Source of the DNA: Terribacillus halophilus
GTDB lineage: Bacteria > Bacillota > Bacilli > Bacillales > Amphibacillaceae
DNA: 64,000 nt
NCBI RefSeq assembly: GCF_900101385.1
Contig: NZ_FMZB01000001.1
Location: forward strand, 613,015-677,014
Direction of reading: 5' to 3'
A program made the position numbers and the translations under genes. The notes beneath the pieces are model-generated. The model ran no database searches, was not told the origin of the DNA, and saw only the letters and a list, made by a program, of their open reading frames with translations. Of the stretch, positions 35,085 through 43,310 are shown piece by piece (positions within the stretch are counted from its first letter, which is position 1; the number at the start of each line of letters is the position of its first letter).

Positions 35085-35112
35085 AGTTTACCCGACCGGT
35101 CGGTTAAACTAA
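35085..35112. repeat. TetR-operator-like palindrome between the thioredoxin-like and M42 peptidase genes
   Basis: GTTTA-CCCGACCGGTCGGTT-AAAC (around 35085-35110) contains the perfect palindrome ACCGACCGGTCGGT-like core CCGACCGGTCGG flanked by TTTA/TAAA. This is the shape of TetR-family operators (ACCGACCGGTCGGT type). No TetR gene lies in the window. Confidence 0.55.
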
Positions 35113-35172
35113 ACAAATAAGCCTCTGTTTGTGCTACAGTGTTAGAAGACTTCATATAAAGGCGGAATAGAT

Positions 35173-36231
35173 ATGCAACTAGAGAATCAAAACTTTTTAA
35201 TGGATCTGCTGCGGACAGCCTCACCGTCCAGCTTCGAAATGGAAATACAGAAAAAGTGGATCAAGGAATACGCACCATTTGCCGATGAAATGCGCACCGA
35301 TGCGTCAGGGAACGCTATTGCGGTCATCAACCCGGAGGCGAAATTCAAAGTCCTGCTTGCCGGCCATTGTGATGAGATTGCGATGATGGTTACAGGAATC
35401 GATGAAAATGGATTCCTCCGCATCGATGAAATGGGACGATTCAACGCCAAGGCAGCGCTGGGTATGACCGTGCAAGTCTTAGGATATGGCAAGACGATTC
35501 CTGGTGTTGTTGGCGTGAATGCAATGCATCTTGGCGGGGTGAAGGGAGATTTCGAACTGCCGGATTTGTATATTGATTGTGGTGCAAAGTCCAAACAGGA
35601 AATCGAGCAATACGTGCAAGTGGGAGACTTGATCGTTTACCAGCGACAGCCGTCTGTATTGATGGATCGCTATTTGACAGGTCGAGGATTGGATAACCGT
35701 ACTGGTTCTTTCATTGTCGGGGAAGTCGTCCGACGGCTTAAGACAGAGAAGCTGCATGTAGGCGTATATGCAGCCAGTACGGTGAATGAAGAAACGAATA
35801 TGGGCGGTGCATATTTCGCTGCGGCTGGTATCCAGCCTGACTTAGCGATTGCATGTGATGTGACTTTCGCAACCGACCACCCAGGTGTGAACCGGCGAAA
35901 AGCAGTCGATGTCAGCTTGGATGGAGGTCCTGTACTGGCCAAGGGAGCACCGATCAACCGCAAGGCGAACCTGTTGCTTGAGCAAGCAGCAAAAGAGCTC
36001 GATATCCCGCTGCAATACGAATTGACGCCGCGCATCACCGGTACGGATGCAGATAAGATGCGCTATTCAGGAAAAGGTGTATCGACTGCACTCGTATCCT
36101 TACCGCTTCGCTACATGCATTCACCGGTAGAAACAGTCAGTCTGCAGGTCATCCAGCAGGAAGTCGACCTGCTGGTAAAATTCTTGACAAACCTGACAGG
36201 CGAAGAAAGCCTGAATCCATTGGATCTATGA
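35173..36231 (+). CDS. M42 family metallo-aminopeptidase (glutamyl aminopeptidase/YsdC-like)
   Basis: A 352-aa co-catalytic metallopeptidase. Metal-ligand and catalytic motifs are in order: AGHCDEIAMM (His about 68), GLDNRTG (bridging Asp), NEETNMGG (catalytic Glu and ligand) and CDVTFATD (ligand Asp), then MHSPVE near the C-terminus. M42 enzymes form dodecameric tetrahedral aminopeptidases; some act as cellulases or deblocking aminopeptidases. It starts at ATG 35173 after AAAGGCGGA. The ribU promoter follows directly. Confidence 0.92.
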   Translation: MQLENQNFLMDLLRTASPSSFEMEIQKKWIKEYAPFADEMRTDASGNAIAVINPEAKFKVLLAGHCDEIAMMVTGIDENGFLRIDEMGRFNAKAALGMTVQVLGYGKTIPGVVGVNAMHLGGVKGDFELPDLYIDCGAKSKQEIEQYVQVGDLIVYQRQPSVLMDRYLTGRGLDNRTGSFIVGEVVRRLKTEKLHVGVYAASTVNEETNMGGAYFAAAGIQPDLAIACDVTFATDHPGVNRRKAVDVSLDGGPVLAKGAPINRKANLLLEQAAKELDIPLQYELTPRITGTDADKMRYSGKGVSTALVSLPLRYMHSPVETVSLQVIQQEVDLLVKFLTNLTGEESLNPLDL

Positions 36232-36240
36232 GCATAGGGG

Positions 36241-36268
36241 TTGCAAATGCATGAAAAGCAGGTATAAT
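36241..36268 (+). promoter_or_regulatory. SigA-type promoter of the FMN riboswitch-ribU transcript
   Basis: TTGCAA (36241-36246), a 16-nt spacer, and TATAAT (36263-36268), 25 nt before the riboswitch. Confidence 0.75.
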
Positions 36269-36292
36269 AAAATGACAAACTAAATCGATTCT

Positions 36293-36434
36293 ATCTTCGG
36301 GGCAGGGTGCAATTCCCGACCGACGGTGACAGTAGCAAGTTGCTGCTGAAGTCCGTGACCCGCAGGACGCTTGTTCTGTGGCTGATCCGGTGCAAGTCCG
36401 GGACCGACAGTGAAAGTCTGGATGGGAGAAGATA
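36293..36434 (+). promoter_or_regulatory. FMN riboswitch (RFN element)
   Basis: All conserved RFN blocks are present: ATCTTCGGGGCAGGG at the start, CCCGACCGACGGTGACAG, AAGTCCGTGACCCGC, GGTGCAAGTCCGGGACCGAC and GTCTGGATGGGAGAAGAT at the end. The closing helix P1 pairs ATCTTC with GAAGAT. It is followed by a terminator (36513-36547), so FMN binding should end transcription before ribU. Confidence 0.96.
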
Positions 36435-36512
36435 CGAAGCAGAAGACGGGTGCCATACGGCTACCTCTTGTTTCCTTATGAGGAACATCTTCTTGCTTAT
36501 TTGCGTATATTC

Positions 36513-36547
36513 CAAGCCCCAGAGCACTATGCTCCGGGGCTTTTTGA
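36513..36547 (+). terminator. FMN-riboswitch-controlled terminator
   Basis: AAGCCCCAGAGCA pairs with TGCTCCGGGGCTT (one imperfect position), followed by TTTTT. Confidence 0.88.
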
Positions 36548-36615
36548 CGTAAATAAGCTGCTTTCCCTTCATCAAGAGTTAGAATCGAAAAACAAGATGA
36601 AGGAGGAGAACGATC

Positions 36616-37194
36616 ATGCGTTCATCCAAATTGACTAAAACGATTACTTTTGCTTTACTGGGAGCAATCAGCATGGTGCTTATGCTGCTTAATTTCCCGC
36701 TTCCGATTCTTCCGTCTTACTTGAAGATCGACTTCAGTGAGATTCCGGTATTGATTGCAGCCTTGCTGTTTTCACCGCTGGCAGGTGTAGCTGTCGAAGC
36801 CATCAAGAACTTATTGTATCTTATTTTCACAGGAGCCGGGGATCCGGTTGGAGTCGCAGCCAATTTCCTGGCAGGCATGCTTTTCGTCATGCCGGTTGCA
36901 TACTTTTATCATAAATTCAAAGCAGGCAAAAAAACACTCATCTCTGGATTGGCTACCGGTACAGTTGCCATGGCAGTCGGAATGAGTGTGCTGAATTACT
37001 TCATTGTCCTGCCGCTATATAGCATCTTCTTGGGATCTCCTGTCATGAGTGACAATGCGAAATGGGTTGCAGTCACTGCTGGTATCCTACCTTTCAACCT
37101 TGTGAAAGGTATTGTCATAGCGATTGTCTTTGTACCTTTATTCGCTAAATTAAAGCCATGGTTCGCCAAACGTAATCGAACAGCTGCAGTATAA
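36616..37194 (+). CDS. ribU: Riboflavin ECF transporter S component RibU
   Basis: A 192-aa membrane protein with about six spans, matching RibU (YpaA/FmnP), which imports riboflavin with the shared ECF module. The N-terminal region (KTITFALLGAISMVLMLLNF) and the VGVAANFLAGMLFV helix are typical. Control by the upstream FMN riboswitch supports the substrate. The start at 36616 has AAGGAGGAGAACG upstream. A short stem with TTTTTT follows (37196-37217). Confidence 0.95.
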   Translation: MRSSKLTKTITFALLGAISMVLMLLNFPLPILPSYLKIDFSEIPVLIAALLFSPLAGVAVEAIKNLLYLIFTGAGDPVGVAANFLAGMLFVMPVAYFYHKFKAGKKTLISGLATGTVAMAVGMSVLNYFIVLPLYSIFLGSPVMSDNAKWVAVTAGILPFNLVKGIVIAIVFVPLFAKLKPWFAKRNRTAAV

Positions 37195-37195
37195 A

Positions 37196-37217
37196 AAGCT
37201 TCCTTTGGGGCTTTTTT
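37196..37217 (+). terminator. Probable terminator after ribU
   Basis: AAGCTTCC/GGGGCTT forms a short imperfect stem followed by TTTTTT. Confidence 0.5.
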
Positions 37218-37232
37218 GAAGCAAAACAGTTA

Positions 37233-37261
37233 TTGCAAATAACGACAGATCATGCTACAAT
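37233..37261 (+). promoter_or_regulatory. Orphan SigA-type promoter
   Basis: TTGCAA (37233-37238), exactly 17 nt, TACAAT (37256-37261). No protein-coding gene begins downstream on this strand; a structured stretch and a terminator follow. Confidence 0.65.
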
Positions 37262-37265
37262 AATC

Positions 37266-37379
37266 TAGCGATGAGCTGAATTGCATAAGTCGGTAAAGCA
37301 CGTCTTTGACACGTGTGGATGTGGCCGCACGGCTTTACACGCCGCAATTAACAAAGGCACCCTGCGAGGGTGCCTTTTT
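37266..37379 (+). ncRNA. Candidate structured small RNA between ribU and the yteA-like gene
   Basis: A stretch of about 114 nt is bounded by a good promoter and a strong terminator and has nested complementary segments: AATTGC (37279-37284) with GCAATT (37344-37349), GTAAAGC (37293-37299) with GCTTTAC (37332-37338), CACGT (37299-37303) with ACGTG (37311-37315), and GTG-GCCG-CAC (37321-37330). Together these form a multibranched fold closed by the outer helix. No known riboswitch or RNA family was recognised, and no open frame of note with a ribosome binding site lies inside. Confidence 0.5.
37353..37379. terminator. Terminator of the candidate small RNA, facing the yteA-like gene
   Basis: AAAGGCACCCT pairs with AGGGTGCCTTT across GCG, followed by TTTT; it abuts the stop codon of the convergent yteA-like gene and can serve both. 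Confidence 0.9.
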
Positions 37380-37380
37380 C

Positions 37381-37764
37381 TTATGCTCTTCTCGCTTCTT
37401 CCATTTCTGCCTGTTCCTCAACGAGGAGGCGGGCAGTCGGCTCGGCTTCCAGCCGCTCCTCTGGAATAGGTTTGCCGGATTTCTCACTTCGTCCATAAGT
37501 GCCTTCTTCTATGCGATCAAGTGCATCCTCAATATCGCGCAAGCGTTCACGAGCAGATTCCTTAAGTGTATGCGCTGTTTCGCGATCATGCATTTCCGTA
37601 CCGAGATCACCAGGGTGATTGACGATGGTGGACATTTCACCGATAGAATCATTCGGAAATTCTTTTGCGCTGTTATAGCTATCGTTCCCTTTGATTTGTT
37701 CTTCTGCTTCTTCTTTCATCGCAAGTAATTGTCTGCGGAAAGAATCCAATTTATCTTTATCCAT
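37381..37764 (-). CDS. YteA/DksA-like protein lacking zinc-finger cysteines
   Basis: A 127-aa protein of the YteA (TraR/DksA-type) group. The coiled-coil N-terminal half, the NHPGDLGTEMHDRE motif and the DALDRIEEGTYG segment fit YteA, but where the family has GICEVSGK this one reads GRSEKSGK, and there is no cysteine in the whole protein. It is also shorter than B. subtilis YteA. It may be a paralogue that no longer binds zinc. The start at 37764 is 9 nt after AAAGGAG. It heads toward the small-RNA terminator and is adjacent to the thioesterase and menA, as yteA is near menA in B. subtilis. Confidence 0.78.
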   Translation of the reverse strand: MDKDKLDSFRRQLLAMKEEAEEQIKGNDSYNSAKEFPNDSIGEMSTIVNHPGDLGTEMHDRETAHTLKESARERLRDIEDALDRIEEGTYGRSEKSGKPIPEERLEAEPTARLLVEEQAEMEEARRA

Positions 37765-37778
37765 TCCATCCATCTCCT

Positions 37779-38165
37779 TTATTGCTGTTTCGTTTTCACA
37801 GCCAGCGTACAGCGGGCGATAGAGAGCAGGTTTTTGTTCTCATCCGAAATGTTGATTTGCCATACCATCGTCGATTTCCCGATATGGATCGGCGAAGCGA
37901 TAGCTGTCACGATTCCGGATCGGACACTGCGAATGTGATTCGCATTGATTTCCAGGCCAAACACAGCTTGGGTTGATGGATCTGCATGTAGATTGCCGCC
38001 GATGCTTGCTGCTGTTTCAGCCAACGCAACACTGGCGCCGCCGTGCAAGAAACCCATTGGCTGCCGATTATGTGGTCCTACCGTCATCTTCATCACAACT
38101 TGATCCTTACTTGCTTCAACCACCTGCATTTGTAGTTGCTCCATTAATGTGTTTGAGAAGTCCAT
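37779..38165 (-). CDS. PaaI-type hotdog thioesterase, probable DHNA-CoA thioesterase
   Basis: A 128-aa hotdog-fold acyl-CoA thioesterase of the PaaI/YuxO class, with the active-site segment PMGFLHGGASVALAETAAS. In menaquinone synthesis 1,4-dihydroxy-2-naphthoyl-CoA must be hydrolysed before MenA; members of this class do this in several bacteria. Placement next to menA and opposite menFDHBEC makes that role likely here, but substrate preference is not proven by sequence. The start has AAAGCGGG upstream on the reverse strand. Confidence 0.82.
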   Translation of the reverse strand: MDFSNTLMEQLQMQVVEASKDQVVMKMTVGPHNRQPMGFLHGGASVALAETAASIGGNLHADPSTQAVFGLEINANHIRSVRSGIVTAIASPIHIGKSTMVWQINISDENKNLLSIARCTLAVKTKQQ

Positions 38166-38226
38166 AAAACTTTACCCGCTTTCTGTATGTATTGTATTCC
38201 CGCACAAGCCTGCATTAAACCTAAAT

Positions 38227-38252
38227 AAAAAGCGGGCATGCTGCCCGCTTTT
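38227..38252 (-). terminator. Terminator after menA
   Basis: AAGCGGGCA pairs with TGCCCGCTT; on the reverse strand TTTTTATTTAGG follows. It overlaps the menA stop codon. Confidence 0.82.
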
Positions 38253-39195
38253 AGAATGAGAATGGCACGAACTGCTGGATCAATAAAGCGATCACTAGCA
38301 AAAGTCCATAAATCGTATTTGTTTGTCCTGTGGCCTTCATGGCAGGCATCATCTCAAGCGGTTTGGTCTTGCCGAGAAAACCTCGGTATGCATCCCGAGC
38401 TTTCTTGATGCTCAAAAATGTAATCACAGCCCAAATTGGGAGCAATCCTACAGCGATGAATACCGCAGTGATCACATAGCTGATGATGAACCAGATACCA
38501 AGGAACGTAACGCCTTTTTTTCGGCCGAGTAAGATGGCGACAGTCCGTCTGCCATTAACTTTATCTCCGTCATGATCACGCAAATTATTGGCAAAGTTGA
38601 TGCAGGCAATAAAGATGGTGACGGGGATACTGATCAATACGACACTGCCGGTAAGCGTATCCGTCTGGATATAATACGTAATACAGATGATGATGGCACC
38701 CATGAAAACGCCAGACGTCAATTCACCGAATGGTGTATACGAAATCGGATAAGGGCCACCTGTATACAAATAACCGCAGAGCATACATGCGAGCCCGATC
38801 AATGCGATATACCAGCTGGACTCCATACAGATATAAACGCCTAACAGCATGCTGATGAAATAGAATGTCAACGCAAGTGCCAGGACAGTTTTCGGCTTGA
38901 TACCGTCACGTACAATTGTACCGCCGATCCCGACAGACTGCTCATTATCAAGTCCGCGAACAAAGTCATAATATTCATTGAACATATTCGTCGCACATTG
39001 GATCAAGATACATGCAAGCAGCATGGCCCCAAACAGCAGCCAGTTGATCTCATCCAATGGAGTGAGCATCGTTCCGATAAAGACAGGGACGAAGGAAGCT
39101 GTCAATGTATGCGGACGCATCAGACGCCACCAGATCTGGAAGCCTTCGCGCTCATTAAGTGCTTGTCGCACATTATCGTTTCCGATAGATTGCAT
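38251..39195 (-). CDS. menA: 1,4-dihydroxy-2-naphthoate polyprenyltransferase
   Basis: A 314-aa UbiA-superfamily membrane enzyme that attaches the polyprenyl chain to DHNA, giving demethylmenaquinone. About eight or nine membrane spans are visible; the first Asp-rich motif is NMFNEYYDFVRGLDN (about residues 70-84) and the second NFANNLRDHDGDKVNGR (about 200-217). The start has AAGGAGAG upstream. It is divergent from the menFDHBEC operon, so the pathway's last steps have a separate promoter. Confidence 0.94.
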   Translation of the reverse strand: MQSIGNDNVRQALNEREGFQIWWRLMRPHTLTASFVPVFIGTMLTPLDEINWLLFGAMLLACILIQCATNMFNEYYDFVRGLDNEQSVGIGGTIVRDGIKPKTVLALALTFYFISMLLGVYICMESSWYIALIGLACMLCGYLYTGGPYPISYTPFGELTSGVFMGAIIICITYYIQTDTLTGSVVLISIPVTIFIACINFANNLRDHDGDKVNGRRTVAILLGRKKGVTFLGIWFIISYVITAVFIAVGLLPIWAVITFLSIKKARDAYRGFLGKTKPLEMMPAMKATGQTNTIYGLLLVIALLIQQFVPFSF

Positions 39196-39407
39196 AATAC
39201 TTTCTCTCCTTAAAAATGCAGGGCATTATATCATATTAATTTTAGGGAAACAAAGATAGCATGTCAATGTTATTTACTTACTTAAGATAAGTTAATAAGT
39301 GCTCCTCCTTGTTAATCGGCGAAAAAGGGAATAGAATAGGGAAGGACATCCAAAAATGAACGTAAACGTACTTTATTGTCCTTGCAGTAATGTGGAGGTC
39401 GGAAAAC

Positions 39408-40763
39408 ATGATTCAACAATATAAGACAGATTTCGAGTCTTTTCTTCGTGAAGCTGCCGAGAATCGGCAGCAGAAAATACTGGTCAGCTGGACGGAGAAA
39501 GTCGGAGCGATAGATCCTCTCCGTTTCTTTGCCAATGGTTCTTCTTTGGAAGGGCATCGTAATTTCTGGTACAGCCAAAAGGATGACTTTTGCTTGGTTG
39601 GTGCCGGACCAACAGTGATGGATATGCGTACAGCCGATGAATGGGAGCATGCTATAGAAAGTGCAGTTGTTCACAATCTTTCGGCGGGAGCAGGAACGGG
39701 TCCAGTCGCTTTCAGTGGAATCAACTTTCAAAAAGAGCGAGAACGCGACCTGTGGCAGGACTTCCCGGACACGCAATATCGCATACCCGCTTTTACTTTG
39801 ACCAAAACAAAGACAGATTATTATCTAACTATCAATCAGTTGGTCGATGGCTCCAATATAGAGAGCCAAATAACTGCTATCCTTGGTCAGCTGGAACAGC
39901 TATTCGCTGAAGGTACCATTCCAGCTGTTCGAAAAGAGCTCATCAGCAAGGAGGAGCTTGAATCAGAAGCTTGGAAGCGGTTAGTAAAAGAAGCAACGGA
40001 CACAATAAAATCGACTGAATTGGATAAAGTTGTGCTGGCACGTGGGATGAAATTGGAATTTAAAGAGAAAATCCACGTGTCACATGTCCTTGGTAATTTG
40101 CTGGATACGCAAAAGGACAGTTTCCTTTTCGCGGTGGAGAATGGCTCTGCTTGCTTCCTTGGAGCTACGCCTGAACGTCTTGTGCGTGTACAGTCCGGCA
40201 TATTGCATACAAGCTGTGTCGCAGGAACTGCACCACGAGGCAGAAATGAGGCCGAAGATCAATCGATAGGAGAAGCGTTGCTGCACGATAATAAGAACCA
40301 AGAAGAACATCAATACGTCGTGAAGATGATTTCTGGTGTGATAAGTAAATATGCCAAGGATTTACGCTTGCCTGGCGGGCCGCAGTTAATGAAGCTCCGT
40401 CAGCTCCAGCATTTGTACACGCCTGTTTCTGCTAAGCTCCTCCCAGGGGCATCTTTACAGCAAATCATTCAGGAACTGCATCCGACTCCTGCTTTAGGAG
40501 GTCTTCCCAAGCAGGAAGCACTGGATTTCATCGAAGTGAAAGAACCGCTCGAGCGTGGCTGGTACGGTGCACCGATTGGCTGGCAGGATAGCTATCGCAA
40601 TGGAGATACTGCCGTTGCCATACGATCCGGCTTGCTGAATGAGAAACAGGCTGTTTTATTTGCAGGCTGTGGTGTCGTGAAGGATTCTGATCCTGAGATG
40701 GAATTCGAGGAGACGGCCATTAAATTCCGTCCGATGCTCGAGGCTTTGGAGGTATCAAAATGA
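39408..40763 (+). CDS. menF: Isochorismate synthase
   Basis: A 451-aa chorismate-utilising enzyme that makes isochorismate, the first committed step to menaquinone. The C-terminal chorismate-binding domain contains FLGATPERLV, the SCVAGTAPRG motif, HPTPALGGLPKQEAL and GWQDS...AIRSGL with the conserved Mg-binding Glu near the end (DPEMEFEETAIKF). The start ATG 39408 follows GGAGG at about 10 nt. The stop codon overlaps menD in ATGA. Confidence 0.95.
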   Translation: MIQQYKTDFESFLREAAENRQQKILVSWTEKVGAIDPLRFFANGSSLEGHRNFWYSQKDDFCLVGAGPTVMDMRTADEWEHAIESAVVHNLSAGAGTGPVAFSGINFQKERERDLWQDFPDTQYRIPAFTLTKTKTDYYLTINQLVDGSNIESQITAILGQLEQLFAEGTIPAVRKELISKEELESEAWKRLVKEATDTIKSTELDKVVLARGMKLEFKEKIHVSHVLGNLLDTQKDSFLFAVENGSACFLGATPERLVRVQSGILHTSCVAGTAPRGRNEAEDQSIGEALLHDNKNQEEHQYVVKMISGVISKYAKDLRLPGGPQLMKLRQLQHLYTPVSAKLLPGASLQQIIQELHPTPALGGLPKQEALDFIEVKEPLERGWYGAPIGWQDSYRNGDTAVAIRSGLLNEKQAVLFAGCGVVKDSDPEMEFEETAIKFRPMLEALEVSK

Positions 40764-42505
40764 GCCATATTGAAACATTGACCAAATACGTCGGGCATTT
40801 TGTGGACGCGCTTTGGCGCAGCGGTGTGGAGCAGGTCGTCATTTCACCTGGATCTCGTTCCACTCCGCTTGCCCTCTTGATGACGGAGCATCCGCATATG
40901 AAGCATTGGGTGAATTTGGATGAGCGTTCCGCTGCGTTTTACGCTCTTGGTCTGGCGAAGGAAAGCCAAAAGCCCGTGGCGCTCGTCTGCACATCGGGAA
41001 CTGCAGCAGCCAACTACATGCCTGCGGTCGTCGAGGCTTTTTACAGTCGTATTCCTTTGATTCTATTGACAGCTGACCGTCCGCATGAATTACGTGATGT
41101 AGGTGCACCACAGGCAATCAATCAGATTCAAATGTATGGTGGTTTCGTCAAATGGTTCCATGAGATGATGCTGCCAGAAGCTAACCCGGCTGCATTGCGA
41201 TATGTACAGCAGCAAGCTGTCAGGGCGATGCAGCAGGCGCAGGAAGGGAATCCTGGACCAGTACATCTCAATTTTCCGTTCCGCGAGCCACTTACGCCTG
41301 ACTTTACCGTAGAGAATATTTGGTCTTCAGGGGAATCCGCTGCGAAGCCGCCGTTGTATGGCACAGCCCGATTGGATGAAAACGAGATACAGCGTCTTGT
41401 CGAAATACTTGAGACTGGTAAAAAGGGCTTGATTGTCGTCGGTCCCCAGGAAGATGCGGAACTTGCACATGCTGTTGTTAGATTGGCAGAGAAATGGCAG
41501 CTTCCAGTCCTGGCCGATCCATTATCGCAATTGCGAAGCGGGACTCATACAAAGGACGTTATCATCGAAACATATGATACAATCTTAAAATCGGCATCTG
41601 TGCGTGCGAAACTGCAGCCGGATTTCATTATCCGCTTTGGAGCGATGCCTGTATCCAAGCCGTATTTATTCCTTATGAAAGAATATGCAGGCAGCGACCA
41701 TATTGTTGTAGAAAAACACGCCGGATATCGTGAGCCGGTGGGCATGAACACGCAATTTGTTTACAGCGACCCGGTCAAGCTTTGTGAGGCACTATCAGAA
41801 TCTGTCCCTGTCAAGATGGAGACATGGCTGCTCGAATGGCAGCAAATGAACCGCATTGCGCGGCAGGTTCTGACTGATGACACAGGAAATATGGAGCTTA
41901 CAGAGGGAATCGCAGTTCAGGACATCCTCCGAAATACTCCTGATGAAAGTAATGTGTTCGTTGGGAATAGCATGCCGATCCGAGATTTGGATAGCTTTTT
42001 CTTCACGACGGACAAGCACATCCAGCCCTGGTGCAATCGCGGCACCAATGGGATAGATGGTGTCGTCTCTACCGCATCAGGCGTGGCAGCCAGTGGCAAA
42101 CGCACCACACTCGTGATTGGGGACCTTTCCTTTTATCACGATATGAATGGACTGATGGCGGGTCGGAATTACGGCCTTGATTTGACCATTGTCGTCATCA
42201 ATAACAACGGCGGGGGCATCTTCAGCTTCTTGCCGCAGGCGCAGGAAGCTGCCCATTTCGAGACGCTTTTCGGTACACCGACCAATTTGGACTTCGAGCA
42301 TGCAGCAGGTCTTTATCAGCTGCCATATACACTGGCAGCTGATCGAGCAGCTTTTGCCGATGCCTTGCAGGAGAGCTACAATAAAAAAGGCATGCACATC
42401 ATCGAAGTGCGTACGGAACGGGAAGACAATGTCAACTGGCATCGAGAAAAATGGCAGGAAGCGGAAAAAGAGCTTTTGCATTATCTGGAGAACAGTCATG
42501 CTTGA
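40760..42505 (+). CDS. menD: SEPHCHC synthase (MenD)
   Basis: A 581-aa thiamine-diphosphate enzyme condensing isochorismate with 2-oxoglutarate to SEPHCHC. The N-terminal PYR domain contains SPGSRSTPLALLM and the catalytic LDERSAAFYALG region; the C-terminal PP domain has the ThDP motif GDLSFYHDMNGL...NNNGGGIF. It starts inside menF's stop (ATGA) and overlaps menH by 8 nt, so the three genes are translationally coupled. Confidence 0.96.
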   Translation: MSHIETLTKYVGHFVDALWRSGVEQVVISPGSRSTPLALLMTEHPHMKHWVNLDERSAAFYALGLAKESQKPVALVCTSGTAAANYMPAVVEAFYSRIPLILLTADRPHELRDVGAPQAINQIQMYGGFVKWFHEMMLPEANPAALRYVQQQAVRAMQQAQEGNPGPVHLNFPFREPLTPDFTVENIWSSGESAAKPPLYGTARLDENEIQRLVEILETGKKGLIVVGPQEDAELAHAVVRLAEKWQLPVLADPLSQLRSGTHTKDVIIETYDTILKSASVRAKLQPDFIIRFGAMPVSKPYLFLMKEYAGSDHIVVEKHAGYREPVGMNTQFVYSDPVKLCEALSESVPVKMETWLLEWQQMNRIARQVLTDDTGNMELTEGIAVQDILRNTPDESNVFVGNSMPIRDLDSFFFTTDKHIQPWCNRGTNGIDGVVSTASGVAASGKRTTLVIGDLSFYHDMNGLMAGRNYGLDLTIVVINNNGGGIFSFLPQAQEAAHFETLFGTPTNLDFEHAAGLYQLPYTLAADRAAFADALQESYNKKGMHIIEVRTEREDNVNWHREKWQEAEKELLHYLENSHA

Positions 42506-43310
42506 TATCCATTACATGGAGTATGGAAAGGGGCATGATGAGACACTCTTGTTGTTTCACGGCTTTACTGGTTCTTATCAGACATGGCTGCCATTCCTGG
42601 ATGCATGGGCTGAAAAACATCATGTGATAGCAATGGATATGCCAGGCCATGGCCAGTCGGACATTCAAGATGACCTGACGATGAACCGTTTCACGGATGA
42701 GATTGCTGTTTTTCTTGATAAGCAGGGTATTCAAAGGGTGAAGCTGCTCGGATATTCCATGGGAGGCAGGGCAGCACTTGCTTTTTCCTGCCGTTATCCA
42801 GGCAAAGTGAGCGAACTGCTTTTGGAAAGTGCATCACCTGGATTGCTGACAGCCGAAGAGAGGTTGGCCAGACAGCGGCAAGATGAGCGTTTGGCCAGTA
42901 TGCTGGAAGAGGAAGGGTTGGAACAGTTTGTGGATTTCTGGGAAAATATCCCGCTGTTCGAAACACAAAAAAGCCTGCCTGATCCGCTCCGAATGGCAAT
43001 CAGGTTGGAGCGGCTTTCCCAGCAAGCCAGCGGTTTGGCTAAGTCACTCCGCACCATGGGGACAGGAAGGCAGGATTCCAATTGGGGCAAACTATCCCAG
43101 CTGGATATACAGGTGACGCTTGTCACCGGAGCATTGGATCACAAATTCGTCGGTATCAATCAGGAGATGGAAAGGCAGCTGCCTGCTGCCGATTTGCACA
43201 TCGTGGCAGAAGCCGGTCATTGTATCCATGTTGAACAACCGCGAATTTTTGATAAAATAGTAAGAAGATACTTGCTTCATGTCGAAGCGGATATATTGGA
43301 GGAATCATAA
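42498..43310 (+). CDS. menH: 2-succinyl-6-hydroxy-2,4-cyclohexadiene-1-carboxylate synthase
   Basis: A 270-aa alpha/beta hydrolase-fold enzyme that eliminates pyruvate from SEPHCHC to give SHCHC. The catalytic Ser87 is in [15 protein letters not shown] near residue 21 forms the oxyanion region, and the catalytic His is in [11 protein letters not shown] near the C-terminus. The start ATG 42498 overlaps menD; much longer in-frame sequence inside menD is spurious. Its stop shares one base with the menB start. Confidence 0.94.
   Translation: MLDIHYMEYGKGHDETLLLFHGFTGSYQTWLPFLDAWAEKHHVIAMDMPGHGQSDIQDDLTMNRFTDEIAVFLDKQGIQRVKLLGYSMGGRAALAFSCRYPGKVSELLLESASPGLLTAEERLARQRQDERLASMLEEEGLEQFVDFWENIPLFETQKSLPDPLRMAIRLERLSQQASGLAKSLRTMGTGRQDSNWGKLSQLDIQVTLVTGALDHKFVGINQEMERQLPAADLHIVAEAGHCIHVEQPRIFDKIVRRYLLHVEADILEES

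Noticed and set aside
36291..36575. Open frames on both strands across the ribU leader
   Set aside because: The interval is an FMN riboswitch plus terminator; the frames are by-products of conserved RNA sequence.
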